Positions 23,974 through 33,630 of a stretch of 46,483 nucleotides of DNA are shown in pieces (position 1 is the stretch's first letter; the number at the start of each line of letters is the position of its first letter). This DNA comes from an uncultured Clostridia bacterium (GTDB lineage: Bacteria > Bacillota > Clostridia > Oscillospirales > Ruminococcaceae). The translations under genes and the position numbers were made by a program. The DNA lies in NCBI GenBank assembly GCA_947624745.1, contig CANQLR010000022.1, positions 1 through 46,483 on the forward strand, written 5' to 3'. The notes under the pieces were generated by a model, which saw only the letters and a program-made list of their open reading frames with translations, did not search any database and was not told where the DNA came from.

Positions 23974-24963
23974 CTAAATAAGGGTGGTCGCCATGACCGC
24001 CTTAATTGTGTGGAGCCTGTTTTCCGCCTCGTCGAAAACGACCGAAGCCTTCGATTCAAACACCTCGTCGGTGACCTCTAAGCAGTCATAGCCGAATTTA
24101 TTGAACATCTCGACGCCGATCTCGGTCTTAAGGTCGTGGAACGCGGGCAGGCAGTGCATGAAAAGGGTGTCCCTGCCGGTCATCGACATCAGCTCGGAAT
24201 TGACCTGATAGGGCATCAGGTCCTTTATCCTCTCGGCCCAGACCTCGTCCGGCTCTCCCATTGATACCCATACGTCGGTGTAGATGACGTCGGCGTCCTT
24301 TACCGCCTGCCGCCTGTCCTCGGAAAATTCGAGGGTCGCGCCGGTGGACTTAGCTATCTCGCGGCACTGCTTCACAAGCTCGCCGTCGGGGAAATAGCCC
24401 TTCGGGGAGCAGGCGGTGAAGTGCATTCCCATCTTCGCGCAGCCGACCATCAGGGAGTTTCCCATGTTGTATCTCGCGTCGCCCATATAGACGAGCCTGA
24501 CGTCCTTTAACTTGCCGAGGTGTTCCTTTATGGTCAGGAAGTCGGCAAGTATCTGCGTCGGGTGAAATTCGTTGGTGAGGCCGTTCCAGACCGGCACCTT
24601 CGAGTAGTAGGCAAGGCTCTCGGCGCGCTCCTGCTCGAAGCCGCGGTACTCTATGCCGTCGAACATTCTGCCCAAGACGCGGGCGGTGTCGGGGATAGAC
24701 TCCTTCTTGCCTATCTGGGAGGATTTGGGGTCGAGATAAACGGCGTGCATACCGAGATCCGCCGCCGCGACCTCGAACGAGCAGCGGGTGCGGGTAGAGG
24801 TCTTTTCAAAGATGAGGGCGACGTTCTTGCCCTCTAAATAGCGGTGGGGTATGCCGGCTTTTTTCAGGGATTTGAGCTCCGTCGCGGCGCTTAAAAGCCC
24901 GTCTATTTCCTTGGGGGTGAAATCCAGAAGCTTCAAAAAGCTCCTGCCCTTGAGTGATATCAT
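23974..24963 (-). CDS. argF: Ornithine carbamoyltransferase
   Basis: A 329-residue enzyme that joins carbamoyl phosphate to ornithine to form citrulline. The carbamoyl-phosphate-binding motif is STRTRCSFE, the ornithine-side motif is MHCLPAF, and [10 protein letters not shown] completes the active site. Substituted Asn and Arg positions typical of the aspartate enzyme are absent. Length is normal. It is the last gene of argG-argH-argF, 11 bases after argH, and is followed by a strong terminator. Biosynthetic rather than catabolic use is supported by the operon. Confidence 0.96.
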   Translation of the reverse strand: MISLKGRSFLKLLDFTPKEIDGLLSAATELKSLKKAGIPHRYLEGKNVALIFEKTSTRTRCSFEVAAADLGMHAVYLDPKSSQIGKKESIPDTARVLGRMFDGIEYRGFEQERAESLAYYSKVPVWNGLTNEFHPTQILADFLTIKEHLGKLKDVRLVYMGDARYNMGNSLMVGCAKMGMHFTACSPKGYFPDGELVKQCREIAKSTGATLEFSEDRRQAVKDADVIYTDVWVSMGEPDEVWAERIKDLMPYQVNSELMSMTGRDTLFMHCLPAFHDLKTEIGVEMFNKFGYDCLEVTDEVFESKASVVFDEAENRLHTIKAVMATTLI

Positions 24964-24974
24964 ACCTTTCCTCC

Positions 24975-26354
24975 TTAATATTTTGAAAGTTCCTGTTTAA
25001 CGTATTCTATCTGCCCATCTACCGAGGCGTAACCGGTTCCGCCCTCCGAGATGCGGCGTTTTACGCACTCGGAAAGGGAGATGTCGGTATAGACGTCCTC
25101 GGAGATGAGATCCGAAATTGATCTATACTCCTCTATCGGCAGGGACTCAAGATCAAGACCGAGATCGGTGCACCTTTTGACTGCCTGCCCCGCGGCCTTA
25201 TAGGCGGAGCGGAACGGGAGCCCCTTTCTCACCAGATAGTCGGCGAGATCCGTCGCGTTTATGAAGCCCTTTTTCGCCGCCGAGAGCATATTTTCTCGGT
25301 TAGCCTTCATCTCGCGTATCATCGGGGCGAGAACCGTAAGGCAGGCAGCAACGGCGTCTACGCAATCGAACACCGCCTCCTTGTCCTCCTGCATATCCTT
25401 GTTGTAGGCAAGAGGCGTGCCCTTTAATGCGGTCAGAAGGGTCATCAGATCGCCGTATACGCGCCCCGTCTTTCCTCGGATAAGCTCGGCCATGTCGGGG
25501 TTTTTCTTCTGCGGCATTATCGAGGAGCCGGTCGTGAAGCTGTCCGAAAGGGAGATAAAGCGAAACTCCCAGCTCGACCAGAGTATAAGCTCCTCGCAGA
25601 GGCGGGAGAGGTGGGTCTGAAGGATCGAGAGGCAGCTCATCAGCTCCAGCGCGAAGTCGCGGTCGCTCACCGCGTCGACCGAGTTGCGGCAGATGTCCGA
25701 AAAGCCCAGAAGCCCGGCTTCATAGCGGCGGTCGGTCGAATATGTCGTCCCCGCGAGCGCGCAGGCGCCGATGGGGCTTATGTTCATTCGCTTGCGGCAG
25801 TCCTTGAGCCTGTCAAGGTCGCGAAGGAGCATCATGCAGTAGGCCAGAAGCCAGTGCCCGAAGAGGACGGGCTGGGCGCGCTGCAAATGCGTATAGCCCG
25901 GCATGACGGCGTCCTTGTATTCCTCGGCCTTTTGAAGCAGCGCCTCGGCGGCGTCCTTTAATAGCAGGGTCAGGCTGTCGGTCTGCCCGCGAAGATAAAG
26001 CCGAAGATCCAGAGCCACCTGGTCGTTTCGCGAGCGGGCGGTGTGGAGCTTTTTCCCGCTCTCGCCGATGCGCTCGGTCAGGACCTGCTCGACGAACATG
26101 TGGATATCCTCGCAGTCGGGATCAAATCTCAGAGCGCCCGAGTCGATATCGCGAAGTATCCCCTCGAGGCCCGAGACTATCTCGTCCCGCTCGCTGTCTG
26201 TAATTATCCCCTGCTTCGCGAGCATTTTCGCGTGAGCCTGTGATCCCGTGATGTCCTCGCGATACATTCTCGAGTCGAAGGATATCGAGGAATTGAAATC
26301 GTCGGCAATTTTTGAGGTGATACCGTCGGTCACCCCCGCCCACATCTTGGCCAT
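24975..26354 (-). CDS. argH: Argininosuccinate lyase
   Basis: A 459-residue member of the fumarase/aspartase superfamily that splits argininosuccinate to arginine and fumarate. The superfamily signature [12 protein letters not shown] is present near residue 285, with [16 protein letters not shown] near 110-125 and [10 protein letters not shown] near 155-165. The start at 26354 has an AAGGAG site that overlaps the argG stop, giving a 10-base gap and close coupling to argG. Confidence 0.97.
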   Translation of the reverse strand: MAKMWAGVTDGITSKIADDFNSSISFDSRMYREDITGSQAHAKMLAKQGIITDSERDEIVSGLEGILRDIDSGALRFDPDCEDIHMFVEQVLTERIGESGKKLHTARSRNDQVALDLRLYLRGQTDSLTLLLKDAAEALLQKAEEYKDAVMPGYTHLQRAQPVLFGHWLLAYCMMLLRDLDRLKDCRKRMNISPIGACALAGTTYSTDRRYEAGLLGFSDICRNSVDAVSDRDFALELMSCLSILQTHLSRLCEELILWSSWEFRFISLSDSFTTGSSIMPQKKNPDMAELIRGKTGRVYGDLMTLLTALKGTPLAYNKDMQEDKEAVFDCVDAVAACLTVLAPMIREMKANRENMLSAAKKGFINATDLADYLVRKGLPFRSAYKAAGQAVKRCTDLGLDLESLPIEEYRSISDLISEDVYTDISLSECVKRRISEGGTGYASVDGQIEYVKQELSKY

Positions 26355-26364
26355 AGAAAGCTCC

Positions 26365-27588
26365 TTACTTCTTGTTCTTTTCGTCGACGACCGACTGGAC
26401 CTTTATCGGCAGGCCGTAGAGGTTGATGAAGCCCGTGCTGTCCTTCTGGTCGTAGTCGGACTCGCCGAAGGTCGCGATCTCCTCGCTGTAGAGGCTGTAG
26501 TCGCTCCATACGCCGGCGTTTATCATGTTGCCCTTGTAGAGCTTTAAGCGAACCTTGCCGGTCACGCGCTCCTGGGTCTTGTCGACGAACGCGGAGAGCG
26601 CCTCGCGAAGCGGTGTGAACCACTGGCCGTTGTAGACGAGCTCGGCAAAGGTGATGGATATCCTCTGCTTCTCGTGAAGGGTCATCTTGTCGAGGCACAA
26701 AGATTCCAGAACGCTGTGGGCCTTATAAAGGACCGTTCCGCCGGGGGTCTCGTATACGCCGCGGCACTTCATTCCGACAAGGCGGTCCTCGACGATGTCG
26801 ATGATGCCGATGCCGTTGCGGCCGCCTATTTCGTTGAGCTTTAGGATGATGTTCTTGGCGCTCATCTTCTCGCCGTTTAAGGCTACGGGAACGCCCTTGT
26901 CAAATTCCAGCTCGATATATTCCGGCTTGTCGGGGGCCTGAATGGGGCTGACTCCCATCTCCAAAAAGCCGGGCTTTTCATACTGCGGCTCGTTGCCGGT
27001 GTCCTCCAAATCCAAGCCCTCGTGGCTTAAATGCCAGAGGTTTTTGTCCTTCGAGTAGTTGGTCTCGCGGTTGATTTTCAGGGGGATATTATGCGCCTCG
27101 GCGTAGTCTATCTCCTCGTCTCTCGATTTAATGCTCCACTCGCGCCAAGGGGCGATTATCGGCATATTCGGGGCGAAGTGCTTTATCGCGAGCTCGAACC
27201 GAACCTGATCGTTTCCTTTTCCGGTGCAGCCGTGAACGATGGCGTCGGCGTGCTCCTTCTTCGCGATCTCGACCAAGCCCTTAGCTATGCAGGGGCGGGC
27301 GTGAGAGGTGCCGAGGAGGTACTCCTCATACACCGCGCCGGCCTTCATGGTCGGGATAATGTATTCGTCGACGTACTCGTCGGTAAGATCAAGAACATAG
27401 AGCTTCGAGGCGCCGGTCTTAAGCGCCTTTTCCTCGAGGCCCTCCAGCTCGTCGGCCTGACCGACATTTCCCGAGACCGCGATGACCTCGCAGTTGTTGT
27501 AGTTTTCCTTGAGCCACGGAATGATGATCGAGGTGTCAAGTCCTCCCGAGTATGCAAGTACGACCTTTTTTATGCAATCTTTATTCAT
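26365..27588 (-). CDS. argG: Argininosuccinate synthase
   Basis: A 407-residue enzyme that condenses citrulline and aspartate using ATP. The N-terminal PP-loop is [15 protein letters not shown], with [11 protein letters not shown] and [13 protein letters not shown] following; these are diagnostic of ArgG. It is the first gene of argG-argH-argF. The start has a GGAGCG site, with a consensus promoter 40-70 bases upstream that overlaps an imperfect palindrome, a possible ArgR site. Confidence 0.97.
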   Translation of the reverse strand: MNKDCIKKVVLAYSGGLDTSIIIPWLKENYNNCEVIAVSGNVGQADELEGLEEKALKTGASKLYVLDLTDEYVDEYIIPTMKAGAVYEEYLLGTSHARPCIAKGLVEIAKKEHADAIVHGCTGKGNDQVRFELAIKHFAPNMPIIAPWREWSIKSRDEEIDYAEAHNIPLKINRETNYSKDKNLWHLSHEGLDLEDTGNEPQYEKPGFLEMGVSPIQAPDKPEYIELEFDKGVPVALNGEKMSAKNIILKLNEIGGRNGIGIIDIVEDRLVGMKCRGVYETPGGTVLYKAHSVLESLCLDKMTLHEKQRISITFAELVYNGQWFTPLREALSAFVDKTQERVTGKVRLKLYKGNMINAGVWSDYSLYSEEIATFGESDYDQKDSTGFINLYGLPIKVQSVVDEKNKK

Positions 27589-27623
27589 AATTACGCTCCT
27601 TTATGCAAAATTTAATTTTCTTT

Positions 27624-27658
27624 GTGAATATTATGCACGATTTATGCGCGTTTGTCAA
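27624..27658 (-). promoter_or_regulatory. argG promoter with possible ArgR operator
   Basis: TTGACA (27653-27658), 17 bases, CATAAT (27630-27635), leftward. The palindrome-like GTGAATATTATGCAC (27624-27638) covers the -10. It resembles an ARG-box half-site pair (TGaAT...ATgCA) but has a three-base rather than four-base centre, so ArgR binding is tentative. Around it, 27659-27724 holds AGCTT/AAGCT pairing but no T-run. Confidence 0.6.
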
Positions 27659-27724
27659 GCCCCTGCGGCAAATTTGTAGAGCTTATCATATGAAGCTTTA
27701 AAGCTACCGCAAATTTTGGGCAGT

Positions 27725-28753
27725 TTAGACAAGCTCGGCGATGTCGTAGATCAGCCTCTCCGACTTTTCCCAGCCGAGGCAGGGGTCGGTGATCGACTTG
27801 CCGTAAACGCACTCCCCTATCTTCTGCGCGCCGTCCTCGATATAGCTCTCGATCATGAAGCCCTTGACCAGCTTTTTGATGTCCTCGGAGTGGCGGCAGC
27901 TGTAGAGGACTTCCTTGCAGATCCTCGGCTGCTGGAGCGCCTGCTTGCCCGAGTTAGAGTGGTTGGTGTCGATGATGACCGCGGGGTTAGAAAGCCCCGA
28001 GGCTGCGTAGCTCTCGCAGAGGTGGAGAAGGTCCTCGTAGTGGTAGTTCGGCATGTTCTGGCCGTGACGGTTGACGTATCCGCGAAGGATAGCGTGTGAG
28101 AGCGGGTTGCCCTGCGAGTGGACCTCCCAGCCGCGGTAGATGAAGGTGTGGGGGTGCTGGGCGGCGTTTATGGCGTTGAGCATGACCGAGATGTCGCCGC
28201 TCATCGGGTTTTTCATGCCGACCGGGATATTAAGCCCCGAGGCGGTGAGGCGGTGGTGCTGATCCTCAACGGAGCGAGCCCCCACGGCGACGTAGCCCAG
28301 AATATCGCTTAAGTAGCGGTGGTTCTCGGGGTACAGCATCTCGTCAGCGCAGGAGAAGCCGTACTCCGAAAGGGCCTTCATATGCAGCTGACGTATCGCG
28401 ACGATGCCCTTGAACATATCCGGCTTTTCGTTCGGGTCGGGCTGATGCAGCAGCCCCTTGTAGCCGTCGCCGGTGGTGCGGGGCTTGCCGGTGTAGATCC
28501 TCGGAATGATGAAAATTTTGTCCTTCACCTTTTCCTGAACCTCGCGGAGCCGCCCGATATAATCGAGTACGCTCGCCGCGTTGTCGGCCGAGCAGGGCCC
28601 GATGATGAGGACAAACTTGTCGGAGCGCCCGGCAAAGATGTCCGCGAGCTCGTCTGCGCGCGCCTTGACGACCTTCGCGAGCCCGTCGGAGAGCGGGAAC
28701 ATTTTTTTACATTCCTGCGGTATCGGGAGCTTCCGCTCAAATACCATATTCAT
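27725..28753 (-). CDS. aroF: 3-deoxy-7-phosphoheptulonate (DAHP) synthase, class I alpha
   Basis: A 342-residue enzyme for the first step of the shikimate pathway, condensing PEP with erythrose-4-phosphate. It is of the AroF/G/H type: IGPCSADNAASVLDY (PEP site), YTGKPRTTGDGYKGL, GARSVEDQHHR, PVGMKNPMSGD and VIIDTNHSNSGK. Metal ligands Cys and His are in these segments. It is the last gene of the aromatic operon, 26 bases after tyrA. Enzymes of this type are usually feedback-inhibited by a single aromatic amino acid; which one cannot be read here. Confidence 0.95.
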   Translation of the reverse strand: MNMVFERKLPIPQECKKMFPLSDGLAKVVKARADELADIFAGRSDKFVLIIGPCSADNAASVLDYIGRLREVQEKVKDKIFIIPRIYTGKPRTTGDGYKGLLHQPDPNEKPDMFKGIVAIRQLHMKALSEYGFSCADEMLYPENHRYLSDILGYVAVGARSVEDQHHRLTASGLNIPVGMKNPMSGDISVMLNAINAAQHPHTFIYRGWEVHSQGNPLSHAILRGYVNRHGQNMPNYHYEDLLHLCESYAASGLSNPAVIIDTNHSNSGKQALQQPRICKEVLYSCRHSEDIKKLVKGFMIESYIEDGAQKIGECVYGKSITDPCLGWEKSERLIYDIAELV

Positions 28754-28779
28754 ATGAATTACATCCTTTCAGACAGAAA

Positions 28780-29640
28780 TTACTGTTTTTTGTCAAATTT
28801 GGCGCGGCGCTCGCTCGAACGCTGCATCATGCCGCGCATTCCCTCGACGTCGCCCTGCTCGATCATGTCGCGAAGCTTTTTGAACTGCTTATCGAAAAGG
28901 TCCATCTGCTCAAGGAGCGCCTTTTTGTTCGCCATGAAAAGCTCGGACCACATAAGATCGTTTATCCTCGCGATGCGGGTGAGGTCGCGGAAGGAATCAC
29001 CGGTGAATTTTTCGATGTTTTCGGCGTCGTTGCAGGTCATGAGGGTGACCGCGATGCAGTGCGTGAGCTGGCTGACAAAGCCTATCATCTCATCGTGCTC
29101 CTCAGGTGAAAGCTCCGCCACCTGCGCAAAGCCCAGAAGCAGCCCGAGCTCGCGGCAGGTCTCTATCGCCTCGGGGGTGTTTTTGCCGGTCGGGGTAACG
29201 ATATAGTTCGCGCCATGGAAGATCTTGGTCGTGGCGTTCTCTACGCCGTAGACCTCGCGTCCCGCCATCGGGTGGGCGGCGATAAATTCGCAGTCGGGGC
29301 GAAGTATCTCCTGAACCTTATAGACCACCGAGCCCTTGACGCCGGTGACGTCGGTGATGAGCGCGCCGGGCTTGAAAAGGTGCTGGTTAGTCTCGATCCA
29401 CTCGATGAAAACGTGCGGATAAAGCGCGAAAACGACGATGTCCGCCTCGCCGACAAGATCACGCCTCACCTCCGCCGCACCGTCGTCTATCATACCGTGC
29501 TCAAGCGCGTAGTCGATCGAGCGCTGCGAACGGGTTATCGCGGTGACTCTGAACCCGTAGCGCTTCAGAGCCTCGGCGTAGGAGCCGCCGATGAGCCCGA
29601 GCCCGACTATCAGGATATTTTTTCTCACATCAATTATCAT
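28780..29640 (-). CDS. tyrA: Prephenate dehydrogenase
   Basis: A 286-residue NAD(P)-dependent enzyme that oxidises prephenate to 4-hydroxyphenylpyruvate for tyrosine synthesis. The Rossmann motif is ILIVGLGLIGGSYAEAL at the N-terminus. The active-site His is in AAHPMAGRE, with DVTGVKGSV before it and SQLTHCIAVTLM after. No ACT domain follows, unlike some Firmicute TyrA proteins. The start at 29640 is chosen because it lies four bases after the aroA stop with an AAGGA site; the frame opens earlier, inside aroA. Confidence 0.94.
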   Translation of the reverse strand: MIIDVRKNILIVGLGLIGGSYAEALKRYGFRVTAITRSQRSIDYALEHGMIDDGAAEVRRDLVGEADIVVFALYPHVFIEWIETNQHLFKPGALITDVTGVKGSVVYKVQEILRPDCEFIAAHPMAGREVYGVENATTKIFHGANYIVTPTGKNTPEAIETCRELGLLLGFAQVAELSPEEHDEMIGFVSQLTHCIAVTLMTCNDAENIEKFTGDSFRDLTRIARINDLMWSELFMANKKALLEQMDLFDKQFKKLRDMIEQGDVEGMRGMMQRSSERRAKFDKKQ

Positions 29641-29644
29641 TTTA

Positions 29645-30850
29645 TCAGTCCTTAATTTTAACATCACAGCCAAGCCGTGCTATTGCCTCAAAAAAGTCGG
29701 GGAATGTCTTCGATACCGCCTCGCAGCCCGTGATCTCGCCGCCGGTTAGGCTTAAAAGCAGCGACAGGGACATGACAATTCGGTGGTCGTTATGCCCGTA
29801 AAGCGGCTCGGTGGGAGCATGTAAGCCTCCGCCGAAGACCTCTATCTCGTTTTCACGGCGATCTAAGCGGCAACCGAGCTTTGAAAGCTCCTTTTCCATC
29901 GCCTCGCCGCGGTCGCTCTCCTTCATCGCAAGGCGGCGGGTGCCGGTGAGCTTACAGCCCGATTTCGCGCAGCCGAGCGCCATCAGCACCGGACCGAGGT
30001 CGGGGCAGTCGGTTATATTAAGCGTAGGAGTACCCTCCGAAAAAGCCGCGAAATAGCTTTTATAGACCCTGTCGCCCTGCTTTGAATCGGGGTCGAGGCC
30101 GCAAAGAGTTACGTCTCCCCCGATGAGGTTGAACGCGTCCAGAAACGCGGCGTTAGAGTAATCTCCCTCGCAGGTTACGTCGGCGGGCCTAAGCGAGCGG
30201 CCGACGACCTTTACCGTCAGATCGTCCTCGAAATACGCCCTGCCGCCGAATTTTTCAACCGCCGAAAGGGTCAGATCAATATATGAGCGGCTCTCGAACG
30301 GCGGGATTATTTTTATCTCCGACTCGCCGGGAAGGCTCAAAAGCGCGAAGATCATTCCGCTTATGAACTGGCTCGAGACCGAGCCGTCGAGCGCGTATTT
30401 CCCGGGTTTCAGGCTCCCCCGGACGGTTATCGACTCCCCGTCGGAGTTATACATGAAGCCCTCTTTTTCGCAGAGCTCTCGGTAGACGCTCTGCGGGCGC
30501 TCCATCAGCCTTTTCGAGCCGCGAAGGCTGACCGTTTTTTCGGTCGTGAGGCAGAGCGGTATCAGAAAGCGGAGCGTGTTTCCGCTCTCGCGGCAGTAAA
30601 GGCTCTCGGGGACGGTCTTTAAAAAGCCCGCGCTGTCAACGGTTGTTTCGTCACCGTTTCGCGTAATTTTCGCGCCGAGCGCCGTGAGGCAGTCGGTCAT
30701 CGCGGAGACGTCCTCCGACGTCCCGAGGTTTTTTATAAGGCACTTTCCCCCGCTCAGCGCGGATAAGAGCAGCAGCCTGTGGCTCATGCTCTTCGACGGG
30801 GGCGCGCCTGCTTTTCCCGAAAGCCGGGAAGGTTTGAATACGGCTGTCAT
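29645..30850 (-). CDS. aroA: 3-phosphoshikimate 1-carboxyvinyltransferase (EPSP synthase)
   Basis: A 401-residue EPSP synthase, which transfers enolpyruvate from PEP to shikimate-3-phosphate. Motifs are GAPPSKSMSHRLLLLSAL near the N-terminus, ESGNTLRFLIPL, and DGSVSSQFISGMIFALL, with the late MKESDRGEAM and NDHRIVMSLSLL. Length is a little short of the 420-430 average. It overlaps aroQ by four bases and is four bases from tyrA. Confidence 0.96.
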   Translation of the reverse strand: MTAVFKPSRLSGKAGAPPSKSMSHRLLLLSALSGGKCLIKNLGTSEDVSAMTDCLTALGAKITRNGDETTVDSAGFLKTVPESLYCRESGNTLRFLIPLCLTTEKTVSLRGSKRLMERPQSVYRELCEKEGFMYNSDGESITVRGSLKPGKYALDGSVSSQFISGMIFALLSLPGESEIKIIPPFESRSYIDLTLSAVEKFGGRAYFEDDLTVKVVGRSLRPADVTCEGDYSNAAFLDAFNLIGGDVTLCGLDPDSKQGDRVYKSYFAAFSEGTPTLNITDCPDLGPVLMALGCAKSGCKLTGTRRLAMKESDRGEAMEKELSKLGCRLDRRENEIEVFGGGLHAPTEPLYGHNDHRIVMSLSLLLSLTGGEITGCEAVSKTFPDFFEAIARLGCDVKIKD

Positions 30851-31275
30851 TTTCCCTCCGCTAAAAAGTCCACGGCGTCAAGATACCCGGCAAAGCCCCT
30901 GCCCGAGATAGTCTTTTTGCAGGCAAGGCGGATATAGCTCGTTTTTCTGAACTCCTCCCGCGAGTCGACGTCGGATATATGCACTTCTACCGTCGGCACT
31001 CCCACAGCCTTGACGGCGTCAAGTATCGCGACCGAGGTGTGGGTGTACGCGCCGGGGTTTATCACGATCCCGTCGGCGTTTTTATAGGCCGACTGGATAT
31101 AGTCTACGAGGTCTCCCTCGTGGTTTGATTGGTAAAATTCGGCCTCTATCCCCTTTTTCAGGCAGTGCTCCCGTATCATTTCGACGAGCGAGGCGTAGGT
31201 CTTATTCCCGTAGATATCCGGCTCGCGGATACCGAGCATATTAAGGTTAGCTCCGTTAATTATAAATATCTTCAT
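30847..31275 (-). CDS. aroQ: 3-dehydroquinate dehydratase, type II
   Basis: A 142-residue type II dehydroquinase, a dodecameric enzyme unrelated to the type I AroD. Motifs are INGANLNMLGIREPDIYG with the catalytic Tyr, the flexible loop, YQSNHEGDLVDYI, NPGAYTHTSVAI, and EVHISDVDSREEFR with the catalytic His. It overlaps the end of the aroE-aroK gene by 20 bases and the start of aroA by four. Confidence 0.97.
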   Translation of the reverse strand: MKIFIINGANLNMLGIREPDIYGNKTYASLVEMIREHCLKKGIEAEFYQSNHEGDLVDYIQSAYKNADGIVINPGAYTHTSVAILDAVKAVGVPTVEVHISDVDSREEFRKTSYIRLACKKTISGRGFAGYLDAVDFLAEGK

Positions 31276-32518
31276 TCAAAAACCTCTCGGCTATGTATTT
31301 CGCGGTCTCGTCAGGCTGCTCTGACGGCTTTATCACCCTGTCCGCCGTCGAAACGTAGCGGCCGTAACGCTCATCAAATCTCTTTTTTATCGCTTCAAAA
31401 TCGCTCGCGGTAGGTCTGTCCGAGGTCGGCCTGAGCCATTCGAGCGGCCTGTCAAGGAAATAGATCTTGCCGTTTTGACGAAGCGCAGTGACGTTTTCCT
31501 CCCGAAGTATCGCCCCGCCGCCGGTCGAGATCACGACCCCCGAGCGGCGCGAAACGTCCTTTATGACCTCGGTCTCGATGCCGCGAAAGCCCTCCTCGCC
31601 GAGCTCGGCAAATATCTCGGGAATGGGTCTGCCCACTCGCGCAACTATCTCGCGGTCGGTGTCTATAAGCTCGCGCCCCAGAAGCTTTGCGAGCCGCTCC
31701 CCCGCCGTGGTCTTTCCCGAGGCGGGCATTCCGGTCAGAACGATGTTTATCTTCATTCCCCGAACGCCGGCGTAGACCCTGTCGGTCTCGGTCTTGGGGA
31801 TAGAAACGTCCCGGAAAATTTCGGAAGCCCTTACCGCCTGCGCCGCGAGCATATAAAGCCCACCGACGGCCTTCGCGCCCGCGTTCAGCGCCTTTTGCAC
31901 CAAAAGCGTGCGGTCGGGGTTGAACACCGCGTCCATCAGCCCCTCGAGCTTCGGAAAGTCCGCAGGCTCAAGCGGCAGCTGCGAATAGTCGTAATTATCG
32001 GGATACATCCCCGCAGGCGAGGTGTTTATTATCACCTGCGCGTCGCGGTGAAGCTCCCTCGCCTCGGCGTATGTGACTACCCCCTCACGTTTAGTTCGGG
32101 AAACGGTGATTATCTCGCGCGCACCAAGATCCTCTGCGACGACCCTTGCCGTCACCGACGTTCCCCCGGTGCCGAGTATCAGAACCTTTCGCCCCGAAAG
32201 CTCTATGCCGCTTTTTTTAAGGAGCTCGGTCATGCCGTAGCAGTCGGTGTTGTATCCCAAGAGCCTGCCGCCGCGGTTTATGACAGTGTTCACCGAGCCT
32301 ATACGCCGCGCGCCGTCCGAGATCTCGTCAAGGTACTTCATGACCTCTTTTTTATAAGGGATCGTGACGTTTATCCCCAAAAAATCCCGCTTTTGCATGA
32401 ACCCGGGAAGTTCGTCTCTTGAGAGCTCCCGAAGCTCGTATTCGTACCCGCCGATGAGCGAGTGTATCTCGCCGGAATAGCTGTGCCCCAGCCGCTCGGC
32501 GATAAGTCCGTATTTCAT
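31256..32518 (-). CDS. aroE: Bifunctional shikimate dehydrogenase / shikimate kinase
   Basis: One 420-residue protein with two complete catalytic domains. Residues about 1-250 are AroE: substrate and catalytic Lys56 in NVTIPYKKEV, Asp92 in GYNTD, and the NADP loop ILGTGGTS. Residues about 255-420 are AroK: the Walker A motif is GMPASGKTT (263-271), DTD near 286-288, FRGIE for shikimate binding, and STGGGAIL. Fusing the reductase and kinase joins two successive steps (dehydroshikimate to shikimate to shikimate-3-phosphate). The gene starts 5 bases after the aroC stop. Confidence 0.94.
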   Translation of the reverse strand: MKYGLIAERLGHSYSGEIHSLIGGYEYELRELSRDELPGFMQKRDFLGINVTIPYKKEVMKYLDEISDGARRIGSVNTVINRGGRLLGYNTDCYGMTELLKKSGIELSGRKVLILGTGGTSVTARVVAEDLGAREIITVSRTKREGVVTYAEARELHRDAQVIINTSPAGMYPDNYDYSQLPLEPADFPKLEGLMDAVFNPDRTLLVQKALNAGAKAVGGLYMLAAQAVRASEIFRDVSIPKTETDRVYAGVRGMKINIVLTGMPASGKTTAGERLAKLLGRELIDTDREIVARVGRPIPEIFAELGEEGFRGIETEVIKDVSRRSGVVISTGGGAILREENVTALRQNGKIYFLDRPLEWLRPTSDRPTASDFEAIKKRFDERYGRYVSTADRVIKPSEQPDETAKYIAERFLNEDIYN

Positions 32519-32523
32519 AAAAT

Positions 32524-33630
32524 TTACCTCATACCGTTTACCTTGTTAATGAAATCCCCGCCGAACCGCGCCGCGAGCATATCCATGAGCGTGAGCGCAG
32601 CAACGCTGTCCGCGACCACCCTCGCGCGGTGGATTATCGCGGGGTCGTGCCTGCCCCGAAGGGTCAGCTCGGCGTTTTCAAGCTTAAGATAGTCTATCGT
32701 TTTCTGGGTCTTGAATATCGACGGCGTGGGCTTTACCGCGAGGCGGAAAATTATCGGCATACCGTTCGTGATGCCGCCGTTTATGCCGCCGTTTCGGTTG
32801 GTCTCAAAGACGACTTTGCCGCCCTCGACCCTGATGGGGTCGTTGGCCTCGCTGCCGAAAAGCTTTGCAAAGCCGAAGCCCTCGCCAAACTCGACCCCCT
32901 TCACCCCGGGAATAGAAAAGAGCGCGTGTGATAAAAGCGATTCAACGCTGTCGTAAAACGGCTCGCCGACCCCTGCGGGGAAGCCGACTACCGCGGTCTC
33001 CAAGATCCCGCCGACGCTGTCCCCCTCCGAGGCGGCCTTTTCTATCTCGGCGATCATTCTTTCGCCGGCCTCGCTGTCCAAAACGGCAAAGTTAAGCGAA
33101 TTAAGCTTATCTATGTCTCCCGGGAGCTCCGAAAAGTCCCGATCAAAAATTCCGTGAACCGATTTTATGTGGGTGCCGATCTTTATCCCGCACCCGTCAA
33201 GCGCGGATATCGCTATCGCCCCTGCGGCGACGACGGCCGCGGTCAGGCGTCCCGAGAAGTGCCCCCCGCCGCGAAAATCCTCAAACCCCGAGTAGCGGAT
33301 ATGCGCGGTATAATCGGCGTGCCCCGGCCTTGCGAGCCGCGAAACGTCCGAATAATCGCCGCTTTTCACGTTTTTGTTGGGAATGGATATCGCGAGCGGC
33401 GTGCCGGTGGTCTTTCCGTTGAAAACTCCGCTTAAGATTTCGAACTCGTCCGCCTCGACCCTTGCGGTCGATATTTTCCCGGCGGGGCGGCGCTTACCGA
33501 GCTGCGCCTCGATAAAGCCCCTGTCCACCGCTATCCCGGACGGCAGCCCGTCTATGACCGCGCCGACGGCGGGGCCGTGGCTCTCGCCGAAAATTGTCAG
33601 GGCAACGCTCTGCCCGAAGGTGTTTTTCAT
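32524..33630 (-). CDS. aroC: Chorismate synthase
   Basis: A 368-residue FMN-dependent enzyme that makes chorismate from EPSP. Signature segments are GESHGPAVGAVIDGLPSG near the N-terminus, RPGHADYTAHIRYSG in the middle, and GRHDPAIIHRARVVADSV near the C-terminus. Length is normal. It overlaps the upstream aroB gene by four bases (ATGA) and is followed by the aroE-aroK fusion. Confidence 0.97.
   Translation of the reverse strand: MKNTFGQSVALTIFGESHGPAVGAVIDGLPSGIAVDRGFIEAQLGKRRPAGKISTARVEADEFEILSGVFNGKTTGTPLAISIPNKNVKSGDYSDVSRLARPGHADYTAHIRYSGFEDFRGGGHFSGRLTAAVVAAGAIAISALDGCGIKIGTHIKSVHGIFDRDFSELPGDIDKLNSLNFAVLDSEAGERMIAEIEKAASEGDSVGGILETAVVGFPAGVGEPFYDSVESLLSHALFSIPGVKGVEFGEGFGFAKLFGSEANDPIRVEGGKVVFETNRNGGINGGITNGMPIIFRLAVKPTPSIFKTQKTIDYLKLENAELTLRGRHDPAIIHRARVVADSVAALTLMDMLAARFGGDFINKVNGMR

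Noticed and set aside
23965-23995. A stretch resembling the T-box AAGGGTGG motif
   Set aside because: It is the reverse strand of the argF C-terminal codons, with no specifier hairpin or long leader around it.
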